Positions 32,335 through 42,179 are shown, numbered from the stretch's first letter. The stretch is 64,000 nt of DNA from Acanthosepion pharaonis (GCA_903632075.3 CAHIKZ030004289.1:1035001-1099000), one strand, 5' to 3'. Notes: generated from the letters alone by a model not told the origin. Numbers and translations are program-made.

Positions 32335-32445
32335 ATTTTAAACCACTGCATGTTAACCTTTTGTCTTCTTTATGCGTTTATTTAACACATTTTAATACAA
32401 TTCTTTTCTGGTCTACTTCTACTCTGAGCAATAATTGTTTTAGAT

Positions 32446-32526
<81 letters not shown>
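32335..32526 (+). repeat. PLE-2-associated flank with (CA)n(TA)n
   Basis: TTTAAACCACTGCATGTTAA, CCTTTTGTCTTCTTTATG and GCAATAATTGTTTTAGATA, then (CA)n (32445-32469) and (TA)n (32470-32524), recur in inverted form at 40718-40876 beside the other PLE-2 copy. The microsatellite therefore travelled with, or within, a larger duplicated unit. Confidence 0.75.
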
Positions 32527-32528
<2 letters not shown>

Positions 32529-32760
32529 TGTTTCATTAAAAACGACAGACAAGGTACTACGGTTGAGCTTTTTATTTAATTTTTCTTGTGTTCTGACAAG
32601 AGCTTTCTTTTCTGGACAAAGGGTGTGTAAGAACTGTCCGAATGTTCTGTGTTTCCGAGCGCTTTCGGCTATACCTTTAGCCATTATCAAGGATGATTCA
32701 ATTATCAGCTTAGTAGAGTGTGTGTGTTCTGTGTATGTTCAGTGTGTGGTAGTGATGTTT

Positions 32761-33078
32761 TTAATTTCCGAATACGGTTATCACATTATGGCTTTGTTCA
32801 TAGTTAATATTGTTAAGAGTTGGCTTTTTCTTTTTTATTATTCGAGCTTCCATTATTTTTAGTCTTTTTTTGCAAGTGGATGCAGTTAATATATTAGTGT
32901 TTTCTACTAGTATGTTCCTAATAGTGTCGGGTAAATCTGAGTGTGTGTTTAAATGTGTTCTGATGGAACTGTGATCAGATAGGTGTAATGTAAGGCGTCT
33001 GGATAAATATGTGGTTGTGTAGCCGATGTAATTATTTATGAGTCCGGTTTGGTGAGGAACGCAGTTCCTTAAAGGCAT
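32761..33078 (-). pseudogene. PLE-2 GIY-YIG endonuclease domain
   Basis: Contains RNCVPHQTGLINNYIGYTTT, then YLSRRLTLHLSDHS and IRTHLNTHSDLPDTIRNILV. NYIGYT-x-x-x-L-x-x-R-L-x-x-H-L is the YIG half and following helix of the PLE GIY-YIG nuclease. The domain ends KKPTLN, the characteristic C-terminal PLE motif. It is shifted by one frame from the upstream segment (33085-33460), so copy A is broken near 33080 although the domain itself reads through. Confidence 0.85.
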
Positions 33079-33084
33079 TTGAAC

Positions 33085-33460
33085 TCATAGATAATGTTCG
33101 CTCTTTTGTAATTTTGACTTAGTTGGTGTGTTGTTATTTTTGAGGATAAGGTTGGCCGTCTTAAATTTTTTATAATAGATAATAAGTTTGATTTTTTTAT
33201 TCGGATCAATAGGAGTAGTATATTTCTTTATAATATGCCTTAGAGAAGATTCGTCTTGTTTGTAATTAATATGCATTTGGTTTTTGTAATAAATGTGTAT
33301 GTGATTTTTAGTTGTGTGTTCGCTATCGTTATTACTTGCTTTGGGGAGGAATAGTCTAATTTGTTGGTCTATAAGGTAGTTAGGGAAACCGTTGTTATTT
33401 AGTGTTTGTTTAACGTTGTTAAGTTTTTTGAGAAAGAGTAGTCGGGAGGATGAGTTCTGG
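33085..33460 (-). pseudogene. PLE-2 RT C-terminal/linker region
   Basis: Carries SSSRLLFLKKLNNVKQTLNN, NGFPNYLIDQQIRLFLPKAS, then a basic linker ending near TPTKSKLQ. This is the post-RT linker that connects to GIY-YIG in copy B. The ORF extends upstream only by reading through (TA)n (33507-33575), which is not native coding. Confidence 0.8.
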
Positions 33461-33506
33461 TCGTTTTTAATGAAACATGCATAAAGGAAGGATTGCTGCC
33501 TAAATA

Positions 33507-33507
33507 T

Positions 33508-33575
<68 letters not shown>
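33507..33575. repeat. (TA)n microsatellite
   Basis: About 34 units between PLE-2 copies A and C. Confidence 0.95.
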
Positions 33576-33578
<3 letters not shown>

Positions 33579-33579
33579 A

Positions 33580-34215
33580 ATTTCATTAAAACGACTGAAG
33601 TTTTCTATTTAATTTTTTTGCGTACTTACAATTTTTTTTTCTTTTCTGGGCATAAATGCAGAAATTGTCCGAATGTTCTGTATGTCCGCGCGCTTTCGGC
33701 TATACTTTTAGCCATTATCAAAGATGATTTTATTTTCTACTTTTAACTGAATGCAATGGACTGTAAACTATCCATACATTCATTTCAAATAAAAATAATT
33801 TATCTAGAGTGAAAGGATTTTTTTCAAAACACGGTCAGCACATTGTGGCCATGTTCACAGTGAATGTTTTTGTGTGTTGGCTTTTTCTTTTTTATTAATA
33901 ATTCTACCTTTTCGTACATGTGGATCATGCTATTATATTTGTATTATCAACGAGTATGTTGAAGATGGAGTTTTGTAGGTCAACACGTGTATTTACATGA
34001 AACCTAATTGAGCTATGGTCAGACAGATGTAAAGAGAGTCTTCTTGTTAGGCATGTTGTAGTAAATAATAATATAATAAGCTCTCAGACATACTGAACAT
34101 TCGGTCAATTTCTACATAATTTGTTCAGAAAAGGATAAACTTATAAGAACACAAGAAAAATTAAATAAAAACTTAACCACATTATTTTGTCAGTTGTTTT
34201 TAAGGAAACTTGTTA
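33580..34215 (-). mobile_element. PLE-2, degenerate copy C
   Basis: From 33580 the plus strand shows diverged versions of the copy-A terminus (TTTCATTAAAACGACTGAAG, GAATGTTCTGTATGTCCGCG, CGCTTTCGGCTATACTTTTA) and of the coding end. From 34085 to 34215 the terminus reappears inverted (ACTGAACATTCGG, AGAACACAAGAAAAATTAAA). It therefore has the same inverted architecture, with internal deletions. Confidence 0.75.
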
Positions 34216-34348
34216 GAAAAAGAAGGATTGATTTATATATCTACAGAGTGTATCAAAAATACTTTTACAAATTTTAGGGACAGGTTCCTCACACCAAAAT
34301 AAAGACAAAAGTCCTTATAAACATATGTCCGCAAATCCTTCGTTTTTA

Positions 34349-34718
34349 TCGTCCTCGGTAAGACATTAAACTACATTCGCGTCCTGGGTAAGACGATAAA
34401 CAACGTCCAGCAGCAAGGCCTCTGATCAGGAGGTTTTGAGAAGCGTTGAACCACCTCCTAATTGCTGATGTTCCCAGATCCACTCTGACCCGAGTGGTAG
34501 CACCTGTTATGGTCCCAGTTATGGACAAATAGTTAACTATACTTTTTGAAAAGATTATTACCAGCAATACAATTTTGAAGGAAAAATATTACCAAACACA
34601 GATTTTTGACAAAACAAAATATTACGAGCAATAAAAAATTTTGTCCGCATTAAATATCCCACCGAGGTTAATATGCCGTAAAACAAAATCAACCAAACCA
34701 AACCAAACCAAACCAAAA
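34349..34718 (+). mobile_element. SVA-like composite retroposon, copy 2
   Basis: Flanked by a perfect 11-bp duplication CTTCGTTTTTA (34338-34348 and 34719-34729) that is single in the empty site near 57748. Order: head (GGTAAGACGATAAACAACGT, GCAGCAAGGCCTCTGATCAG), about three VNTR units (34557-34640), 3' block (CCGAGGTTAATATGCCGTAA), (CCAAA)n tail. Confidence 0.9.
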
Positions 34719-34823
34719 CTTCGTTTTTAAGTTTAAAGAAAGTTTACAGTAAATGTTGCACGCAGACGAGGTTATATTTGTCATTCGTGTATATTTGTGG
34801 CTAGTCCGTCTTCAACGTTTGTA

Positions 34824-34921
34824 TTAGGTTGGTGCAAAAATAATGACGTAATGATGTCGTTTTGACGTTAAAAATTCGTCCAAAACGACATTATTACGTC
34901 ATTATTTTTGCACCAACCTAA
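34824..34921. mobile_element. palindromic mariner MITE
   Basis: A 98-bp near-palindrome beginning TTAGGTTGGTGCAAAAATAA and ending in its complement, flanked by TA on both sides. The terminus is of the type carried by human MADE1 and Hsmar1-like mariners. It interrupts element W. Confidence 0.93.
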
Positions 34922-35161
34922 TAGTTAACCAAGAAGTTGTCCTTTTAATAATGGCAGGATATTCATATTGTGAACAGGCAGATATAATTTTTACATTCGG
35001 CCGCGCGAATGGTAATAGACGCGAGGCTTCCATAAGGTTTCCAGATAAAGTTTCCAGATAAAGTTTCCAGATAAAGTTTCCAGATGGTATCACATTGCGT
35101 GTGCTTGTTTCGATGTGAGGAACCCGCTCCCAAAGTTTGTAAAAGTATTTTTGATAGAAAC

Positions 35162-35162
35162 C

Positions 35163-35204
<42 letters not shown>
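35162..35204. repeat. (TA)n microsatellite
   Basis: About 21 units between element W and a family-E repeat. Confidence 0.95.
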
Positions 35205-35207
<3 letters not shown>

Positions 35208-35224
35208 ATTGATAATGTTATAAT

Positions 35225-35335
35225 TTATGAATATGTCCTGAAGATGGTTTATTAGACCGAAACGTCTGACGTTGACATATTAACATTAAAACAGCATAAT
35301 TGTATATAAGGATTTTTGTTTGTGTTTTCCGTATA
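35225..35335 (+). repeat. family E repeat with hammerhead-like motif
   Basis: CTGAAGA (35238-35244), T, GGTTTATTAGACC stem-loop, GAAAC (35259-35263), GTC. Then GTTGACATATTAACATTAAA and the family-E end. The homologue at 44864 has the stem fully paired (GGTC...GACC). Confidence 0.65.
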
Positions 35336-35655
35336 TATTTTTCTCGTCGTATTCGACGTATGAGGTTCAAGCAGCTCGGTTCCGGGAAATCGACAGCCAA
35401 ATACCAGGACATATGACTTGATTATAGTGCTAAAAGCTTTGTGCAGAACTAACCACACTTTTTGAAAGGCCGAATACAGAGATCTGGTTTACTACGTGCC
35501 ACAAGGTCCCCAAACAACCCTTCGCAGATTTGTCATTATCCTAGACTAGTTGCAAGTCTCTCCCTGCTATTTAGCCATAGCTGAAGGAGGAAGAAGACGA
35601 TTAATCTTCTCTCCGATTCCTCAAACCGAGCCGCTATCCACTATTCCCCTGTGAC
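35336..35655 (-). mobile_element. SINE, family S2 (S1-related)
   Basis: GTATTCGACGTATGAGGTTC, GTGCCACAAGGTCCCCAAAC, TATTTAGCCATAGCTGAAGG and the tRNA-like end TTCCTCAAACCGAGCCGCTA match 38770-39088. The tRNA-like head is at the right, on the minus strand, as in S1. Confidence 0.7.
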
Positions 35656-35656
35656 T

Positions 35657-35658
<2 letters not shown>

Positions 35659-35694
<36 letters not shown>

Positions 35695-35934
35695 TGAGAG
35701 AAATATTAAATTAAACCCTCCCTAAACTCTACCATGTCTCTCTAATTATCCCTTTTACACTCTCTGTTAAATTACAAAAACTTACACTACCCATCAATTT
35801 TCATTTCATTTTTGGAAGTGCTATCTGATGATTCGGAGTTCTTTAAAAGGGCTCTGGTGAAATAAATTATTATAATGGAACCTTAAAGTGGTCTGTTTTT
35901 CTTTAATATATATATATATATATATATAGATATA
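35659..35934 (+). repeat. family F repeat between two (TA)n tracts
   Basis: (TA)n 35659-35690, unit 35691-35905, (TA)n 35908-35934. The motif is CTGATGA (35825-35831), T, a nine-pair stem, T, GAAA (35859-35862). Inverse of the copy at 31974-32183. Confidence 0.75.
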
Positions 35935-36034
35935 TGATTTATTGTTTGTTTTGCATTTTACACCTTATTAACTTTTTGCAGTTTATTTAAATCCCGATAT
36001 ATTTTTAATTTGTTGGATTTTTGTTTAGATAATA

Positions 36035-36322
36035 ATGATTTACTGATACAAGTCCAACTAATTAACCCCTTGCTGGGGGAGACGAGACGGATTCAGACCT
36101 CTTCCAGTGGTATTTGCGTGTAAGTTAATATGGCAAACTCGACTGGATTTGGAATTGGAACCCGGCTCTCTGATTTCCAAATCCGAGCCGTTATGAATTT
36201 CATCATCTACACATCCAAGCTTTCAACACCTGCCATGACCAAGCAGTCACCCATCATGGTACTGACCAGACTCGATGTTGCTTAACCTTGGTGATCGTAC
36301 GAGACCAGATGTTTCGATGCGT
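36035..36322 (-). mobile_element. 5S rRNA/tRNA composite SINE, copy 2
   Basis: Plus-strand 36236-36322 (CAAGCAGTCACCCATCATGG, TACTGACCAGACTCGATGTT, GCTTAACCTTGGTGATCG) is complementary to most of 5S rRNA. Immediately left, GGAATTGGAACCCGGCTCTC and AAATCCGAGCCGTTATG are the complemented B-box and A-box of a tRNA-like SINE head (compare 51395-51440). On the minus strand the order is 5S, tRNA-like, body. Confidence 0.75.
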
Positions 36323-36601
36323 TTGCGCACATGTGTGTGTATCTGTGTCTATGCATGTATATATGAAAATACATGAGCGCGTGACAATGAGACCCAGGAT
36401 CGAATCCTACTATGGTTGATTTGAACGGGAAGTTCATTTCGTGACGTTACTATCAGGTAGGTGATCCAAGCAGGCGGTATCTTTGGAAAGTGCCTGAAGA
36501 TCATATTACGGGTTGGCTCTTCCCTTGTAATTGAAAATTGGTAGACGAAACTGTTCGGTTGTGTTAGCACGAAGTGACAAGTCATCGTGACTGAGGTTTT
36601 G

Positions 36602-37153
36602 GCTTGGTTTGGTTTGTTTTAAGACATATCAACCTCAACGTTTAATGCCGTCAAAATTGCTATTGTCGGTAATGTTTTTTTTCAAAAATCTATTTCTGGT
36701 AATATTTTTCTTTAAAAAAATATCTATTTCTGGCAACATTTTTTTCTTCAAAAACCTATTTCTAGCAATACTTTTCCTTCAAATATGTATATCTGATAAT
36801 ATTGTTTTTTCAAAAAGATGTATAGCTGGTAATAATTTTTTTTCAAAAAAATATATAGCTAGTAATATATATTTAAAAAAAAATGTATAGCGGATAATAT
36901 TTTTTTTTCAAAAATGTATTGCTGGTAATAAGTTTTTTACAAAAATGTTTTGCTGCTATTAAAACCTATTTTTACACGTTTTGACCCCGGTTTGGGAGGA
37001 TTAACTATTTACCCATAGCAGGGACCCTAACAAGTGCTACCACCCAGGGTCAGCAATTAACAGGTGGTTCAATTCTCGTCAGGCCTTGCTGTTGAGCATA
37101 GTTTATCGTCTTACCCAGGACGTGGATGTAGTTTATCGTCATACTCAGGACGG
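36602..37153 (-). mobile_element. SVA-like composite retroposon, copy 3
   Basis: Flanked by perfect 11-bp repeats CTGAGGTTTTG (36591-36601 and 37154-37164). On the minus strand: head with two CGTCCTG..TA(A/T)GACGATAAACTA units, then GGCCTGACGAG..., VNTR (36650-36960), 3' block and (CCAAA)n tail at 36602. The minus-strand polarity is clear from the T-rich tail on the left. Confidence 0.9.
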
Positions 37154-37164
37154 CTGAGGTTTTG

Positions 37165-38024
37165 AACGTATTGTTCAAACTACTGCTCGTGACAGATTAT
37201 ACGCTTTCTCCCTGAAACAGTAACTAAGGTACGCTCAGTATCGTTGTAGTGTAAACCACAGGTGGGCACTATGGATGTTGATGAGCATCACCAGTCTTGC
37301 GGTTTAGGTCCATTGAGAATTAAAAACTTATGAACTGTTGACCTCTTGGATTGATTGCGGATAATTAAAACCATAGCGAGACCGCGGATAAAAGTGTTCA
37401 CTGAATACATTAGTCGGATTGAGGTTCACACAGTTCATAAATATTCGCACTATTTCGAAGTCGCAACGGGGCGGACTTGCTTTGGAAATACCTCGCATTC
37501 ACATCGTGCCAAATAAAAGAAGCAAAAAAAAACAAAAAAAAAACATCAGTAATGTTAGCAACCATGAACCGGCGTGAATCTCGCTCAACACGTGACAAAC
37601 ATTATCGTTAGCACGTGAACAGCAGCGGAAGAGAAAAGGGGGGAAAAAAGGGAGTATACGTCAGGGAGAAGAACGGAAAGAAAGCAGAATTTCTATCGTT
37701 TCAATCCGTAAATAACACATTTCTACACTTCCGCTCTCTCCCAACTATCTTTCTCCGTTTTATAAATAACCCTCGATTCTCGTGTCTCTCGGACAAAGGC
37801 ACTTCGACGTGTGGAAATAGTTAAACAGCTAGCCTGGTTGAACACTAAAACTAAGGAGCGAATTCGATGCTCACTAAGAGCAAAATCAAGTCTTAATAAA
37901 TAAATTACAGGTGGATAAAGGTGTCTTGTCAGTTAGTTGTGGTTAATAAGATAGTCTGGTTAACATATATTAAGTCGAGAATAGACAACAAGATTTTACA
38001 TTCTATTATAAGCCACCCACTTTA

Positions 38025-38028
<4 letters not shown>
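37165..38028. other. no recognised element
   Basis: Less AT-biased than its neighbours. ORF 37615-37824 is Lys-rich at its start and has no known domain. Confidence 0.4.
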
Positions 38029-38077
<49 letters not shown>

Positions 38078-38320
38078 TATAGGTGCAATTTTAATTTATA
38101 ATTACAGGAATCATTCATACAAAAACAAATATAGAGGTTAATGATTTAAATGGCGAGAATACATCTTCGCAAACAATTTCAATAAGATACACTAACACCG
38201 AACCTGTATATGAATGATATGATCCCTGTTTTCCAATTGCATAAGGTCTTTTTTAGTTTTTACAAGCTTTCGTCTGTTCCTACAGACATCCTCAGGTATG
38301 GAAATAGATTTTGTTCTTGT
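38029..38320 (-). repeat. (TA)n and repeat with hammerhead-like motif
   Basis: (TA)n at 38029-38073. The minus strand then shows CTGAGGA (complement of 38289-38295), T, GTCTG-TAGGAA-CAGAC (perfect five-pair stem), then GAAAGC ending near 38265. No second copy was found in the window. Confidence 0.6.
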
Positions 38321-38419
38321 TTTTACTTCTCGGTAATAAGAGGACAACGAAAATAGAAATGTAATCCGAAAAAATGCTATGAGAAATGTGTTAGCATTTA
38401 TTTCTTATTTAATTCATAC

Positions 38420-38429
38420 ACAGATATAT

Positions 38430-38468
<39 letters not shown>

Positions 38469-38483
38469 CACAGACACACACAC

Positions 38484-38516
<33 letters not shown>

Positions 38517-38592
38517 AAGAGATAAGTGTGAATATAAAATAAATAAGGAGATATTAGCATATATGGTCGCTTCTCTATATTTATTTAATTAA

Positions 38593-38658
<66 letters not shown>

Positions 38659-38713
38659 TTGAACATAGAAGTCATCACTTAGAGGCGACAGTCTGTTTCA
38701 TGCTAGATGCAAT

Positions 38714-38767
<54 letters not shown>
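38420..38767. repeat. cluster of microsatellites
   Basis: (CA)n 38430-38450, (TA)n, (CA)n, (TA)n and (GA)n up to 38520; long (TA)n at 38599-38655 and 38715-38767. The 38698-38961 ORF is an artefact. Confidence 0.95.
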
Positions 38768-38769
<2 letters not shown>

Positions 38770-38770
<1 letters not shown>

Positions 38771-39085
38771 GACTCTCCTGTCGAGATTCGACGTATGAGG
38801 GTCAAGCCGATCAGTTCCCAGGAAGCCAACAGCCCGACAACAGCACGTGAGATTTGATTATAGTGGTGAAGGTTTCGTGCAGGACCATCCACAAATTTTG
38901 AAGGGCCGATTACAGAGACCTGGTGCACTAAGTGCCACAAGGTCCCCAAACGACCCTCCACAGGTTTTGAATTCAGAGTTGTCCTTCTCCAAAACAGTTG
39001 CCGTCCAAGGCTACAGAACCCAGTCTGTCCTGCTATTTACCCATAGCTGGAGGGAGAAGAAGAGGATTAACACCTGTCCCAAGGG

Positions 39086-39088
<3 letters not shown>
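38770..39088 (-). mobile_element. SINE, family S2, 5'-truncated
   Basis: Matches 35336-35655 (GATTCGACGTATGAGGGTCA, ACTAAGTGCCACAAGGTCCC, TGTCCTGCTATTTACCCATA). The tRNA-like head is missing at the right, where (TA)n (39090-39125) begins directly. Confidence 0.7.
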
Positions 39089-39128
<40 letters not shown>

Positions 39129-39146
39129 AGCAGCAATCCTTCCTTT

Positions 39147-40717
39147 ATGCATGTTTCATTAAAAACGACAGACAAGGTACTACGGTTGAGCTTTTTATTT
39201 AATTTTTCTTGTGTTCTGACAAGAGCTTTCTTTTCTGGACAAAGGGTGTGTAAGAACTGTCCGAATGTTCAGTATTTCCGAGCGCTTTCGGCTATACCTT
39301 TAGCCATTATCAAGGATGATTCGATTATCAGCTTAGTAGAGTGTGTGTGTTCTGTGTATGTTCAGTGTGTGGTAGTGATGTTTTTAATTTCCGAATACGG
39401 TTAGCACATTATGGCTTTGTTCATAGTTAATATTGTTAAGAGTTGGCTTTTTCTTTTTTATTATTCGAGCTTCCATTATTTTTAGTCTTTTTTTGCAAGT
39501 GGATGCAGTTAATATATTTGTTTTTTCTACTAGTATGTTCCTAATGGTGTCGGGTAAATCTGAGTGTGTGTTCAAATGTGTTCTGATGGAACTGTGATCA
39601 GATAGGTGTAATGTAAGGCGTCTGGATAAATATGTGGTTGTGTAGCCGATGTAATTATTTATGAGTCCGGTTTGGTGAGAAACGCAGTTCCTTAAAGGGC
39701 ATTTGAACTCATAGATAATGTTTGTTCTTTGTAATTTTGACTTAGTTGGTGTGTTGTTATTTTTGAGGATAAGGTTGGCCGTCTTAAATTTTTTATAATA
39801 GATAATAAGTTTGATTTTTTTATTCGGATCAATAGGAGTAGTATATTTCTTTATAATATGCCTTAGAGAAGATTCATCTTGTTTGTAATTAATATGCATT
39901 TGGTTTTTGTAATAAATGTGTATGTGATTTTTAGTTGTGTGTTCGCTATCATTATTACTTGCTTTGGGGAGGAATAGTCTAATTTGTTGGTCTATAAGGT
40001 AGTTAGGGAAACCGTTGTTAATTAGTGTTTGTTTAACGTTGTTAAGTTCTTTGAGAAAGAGTAGTCGAGAGGATGAGTTCTGGTGTGCTCTATTTAGAAA
40101 GTTTTTTATTACAGCTATTTTGTACCTAAGTGGGCATTCGCTTTTGAAATTAAGGTGGCACGAGTTTTTGCTGGTGGGTTTTTTGTATAGTGATGTAATG
40201 AAAGTGTTATTGTTGTGTTCAACGAGGATATCTAAGAATGGTAGTTTGTTTTTTTGGCTAAGTTCATATGTAAAGTTAAGGACGGAGTTTTTCTCAAATG
40301 TGGTCTTAAGTGTCTCTATTTCTTTAATGTTATCAGCTAAAATGAAGATATCATCTACGTAGCGAACATAGATTTTCGGTTTGTGGACCTGTGTAAATAT
40401 GGTATTTTCTACGTGGGACATATAATAGTTGGAGAAGCATGGACCCAGTGCAATGTGCTAACCGTATTCGGAAATTAAAAACATCACTACAACACACTGA
40501 ACATACACAGAACACACACACACACTCTACTAAGCTGATAATCGAATCATCCTTGATAATGGCTAAAGGTATAGCCGAAAGCGCTCGTAAATACAGAACA
40601 TTCGGACAGTTCTTACACACCCTTTGTCCAGAAAAGAAAGCTCTTGTCAAAACACAAGAAAAATTAAATAAAAAGCTCAACCGTAGTACCTTGTCTGTCG
40701 TTTTTAATGAAACATGC

Positions 40718-40719
<2 letters not shown>
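39147..40719 (-). mobile_element. Penelope-like element PLE-2, copy B, inside an inverted repeat
   Basis: The 3' terminal segment 39147-39407 is repeated in inverted form at 40455-40719; both include GCATGTTTCATTAAAAACGA, CGAGCGCTTTCGGCTATACC and TCATCCTTGATAATGG or complements. The coding region (40421-39384) lies between them. The 5' truncation point falls within the RT, next to about 30 bp ending GGACCCAGTGCAAT. Inverted terminal segments are documented for Penelope elements. Confidence 0.9.
39384..40421 (-). CDS. PLE-2 reverse transcriptase (C-terminal part) plus GIY-YIG endonuclease
   Basis: A 345-residue open frame, the longest credible protein in the window. Near residues 19-30 is IYVRYVDDIFILAD, the RT catalytic box. 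KLPFLDILVEHNNN, SLYKKPTSKNSCHLNF and CPLRYKIAVIKNFLNRA follow as RT palm and thumb. A basic linker (residues about 110-230) leads to GLINNYIGYTTTYLSRRLTL, the GIY-YIG domain, and to the C-terminal KKKPTLNNI motif. In intact PLEs the RT copies element RNA by target-primed synthesis and GIY-YIG cuts the target. The RT fingers and the element 5' half are missing, so this copy is not autonomous, but the lack of stops and near-identity with copy A argue for recent activity. The start Met is arbitrary, as the frame extends to the truncation point. Confidence 0.88.
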   Translation of the reverse strand: MSHVENTIFTQVHKPKIYVRYVDDIFILADNIKEIETLKTTFEKNSVLNFTYELSQKNKLPFLDILVEHNNNTFITSLYKKPTSKNSCHLNFKSECPLRYKIAVIKNFLNRAHQNSSSRLLFLKELNNVKQTLINNGFPNYLIDQQIRLFLPKASNNDSEHTTKNHIHIYYKNQMHINYKQDESSLRHIIKKYTTPIDPNKKIKLIIYYKKFKTANLILKNNNTPTKSKLQRTNIIYEFKCPLRNCVSHQTGLINNYIGYTTTYLSRRLTLHLSDHSSIRTHLNTHSDLPDTIRNILVEKTNILTASTCKKRLKIMEARIIKKKKPTLNNINYEQSHNVLTVFGN

Positions 40720-40765
<46 letters not shown>

Positions 40766-40873
40766 ATCTAAAACAATTATTGCTCAGAGTAGAAGTAGAC
40801 CAGAAAAGAATTGTATTAAAATGTGTTAAATAAACACATAAAGAAGACAAAAGGTTAACATGCAGTGGTTTAA

Positions 40874-40944
<71 letters not shown>
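40720..40944 (-). repeat. PLE-2-associated flank and (TA)n tracts, inverted
   Basis: (TA)n 40718-40752, short (TG)n, then the complement of 32335-32445 (TATCTAAAACAATTATTGCT, AAAAGGTTAACATGCAGTGG), then (TA)n 40879-40944. Confidence 0.8.
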
Positions 40945-40948
<4 letters not shown>

Positions 40949-40954
40949 GTATTC

Positions 40955-41180
40955 GGTTGAATATTGTTATATACCGTACCTATGAACACTAATGGGTATG
41001 TTCCAATCCGCATAAATATGTTGGACACCGTGGGGGCAATATACTATCTTAGTCGACCACTAGCAGAGGCTTTCCTGCTTCATGCCGCTGGCGAGTATTG
41101 TATTTTGTTGATGTTTTAAAGATTGCCATTTCATTTTCAAGTTTTGTTTCGGTTATTCCTATTTTCAGTAACCCTTTCTA
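40955..41180 (+). repeat. dispersed repeat family Z, copy 1
   Basis: ATATACC(G/C)TACCTAT(G/A)AACACTAATG, GTTGGACAC, CCACTAGCAG(A/T)GG, CGCCGCTG.CGA.TATTGTATTTT-like block, TCTAGGTTACA. The second copy (53465-53965) carries an extra 250 bp in the middle. Confidence 0.7.
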
Positions 41181-41540
41181 GGTTACAACAAATATCAATG
41201 AAAGTTCCTTGTCGATAAATTTTTTTACTATTTTTTTCTATGTTCCGTGTTATTTTCTTGGTATCAAGTTCATATCTGAAGATATATTTTCTAATGAAAG
41301 TTCTAGATTTTGATACTATGGATTATTTTGTAGAGGATCGGGTCATTGCCCGATGAGGAGATTGAAATAAAATTTTATGTAAAAAAAAATTTATTAGTGA
41401 AATACATAGTTTCCATTGTTTTAACAATTTTCTTCTATAAATCTATAAGTTTCTTGATGCCATTTTCGTAGAAACTTGGAGTTTTTTATTGGAAGAAGGT
41501 TGTGAGGTAATTTTCGGCTGAGTGTACTTAGTTAAAAATT
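41181..41540. other. no recognised element
   Basis: AT-rich interval, no domain or repeat match. Confidence 0.4.
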
Positions 41541-41543
41541 TTG

Positions 41544-42050
41544 TCATTTAAATTGTTCTTTAGAGTTAGGAGAACACATTGGATGCTGGAAGGTTTCCCA
41601 TTTCAACTCTAAGCTTCTGCAAAGTTTGTTTTGCAGCAGGGGGTCTTGTGTTGACGTAGTGGCAAACGACACCTTTTCTATTTGCCAAAATTGGCCGTTT
41701 TTCTTGAACACAAGTCTCTTCAAATGGCAAAAGGTAATTGCGATAACAATTTTCAAACTCTTAGCGACCTTTTCCAATGAAATTTTCAATTTCTTCTCCA
41801 CGAGGACAAGCAGAGTGTCTTCGTCGACGTCGGAATATCGCCCGGAACGTGATTGATCGTTTAGGTTAAAATCTCCCTGACGAAATCTATCAAAGCATTT
41901 TTTAACCGTCCAAAGAAACGGAGAACGATCCAAATAAACATTCTGAATGTTTTTTTGTTTTTTTTGTCGCAATTCCGATGATTACTGCTTTTCAAAATTC
42001 ATAGAGTATAATGTTAAAGCCGTGCTGCAAAACACACCAGACATAGCAGG
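41544..42050 (-). pseudogene. mariner transposase relic, N-terminal part
   Basis: The 142-residue minus-strand frame carries FLWTVKKCFDRFRQGDFNLN, DQSRSGRYSDVDEDTLLVLV and EKVAKSLKIV...FCHLKRLVFKK. W-F-x-R-F-R-x-G-D-F-x-L-x-D-x-x-R-S-G-R-x-S-D-x-D is the mariner DNA-binding linker and second HTH. Residual YEF-type coding continues to the right (to about 42050). After about residue 100 the match jumps to KLCRSLELKWETFQHP, so the catalytic core is deleted. Confidence 0.85.
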
Positions 42051-42179
42051 GGGTCTCCTACAAAGTAGCACTCATTTCGGGCTTGATCCCTGAGAGAGAA
42101 CAGATTTTCTTTATTGAGAATCCCTATAGAATATCCCTCAGGCAATTTATCCACCGCTAGACAATGTCAAATAAATCTA

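Larger units (their letters stand above)
32523..33481 (-). mobile_element. Penelope-like element PLE-2, copy A
   Basis: The 3' terminal segment is at 32523-32760, coding at 32761-33460 (minus), and a 23-bp inverted stub of the terminus (GTCGTTTTTAATGAAACATG at 33458) closes the 5' side. It is nearly identical to copy B (39147-40719). It is truncated inside the RT, retaining the region after the YVDD box and the GIY-YIG domain. Both sides abut (TA)n. Confidence 0.88.
34250..35158. mobile_element. terminal-inverted-repeat element W, copy 1, with two nested insertions
   Basis: The left end TATCAAAAATACTTTTACAA...GGTTCCTCAC and the right end GTGAGGAACCCGC...TTGTAAAAGTATTTTTGATA are inverted repeats of about 42 bp. 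The interior matches 57664-58258 (TATAAACATATGTCC, TTATATTTGTCATTCGTGTA, AATGGCAGGATA). It is interrupted by an SVA-like insertion (34349-34718) and a mariner MITE (34824-34921). No transposase. Confidence 0.75.

Noticed and set aside
36210..36322. Functional 5S rRNA gene
   Set aside because: Diverged from 5S rRNA and fused to a SINE head and body; no terminator context.
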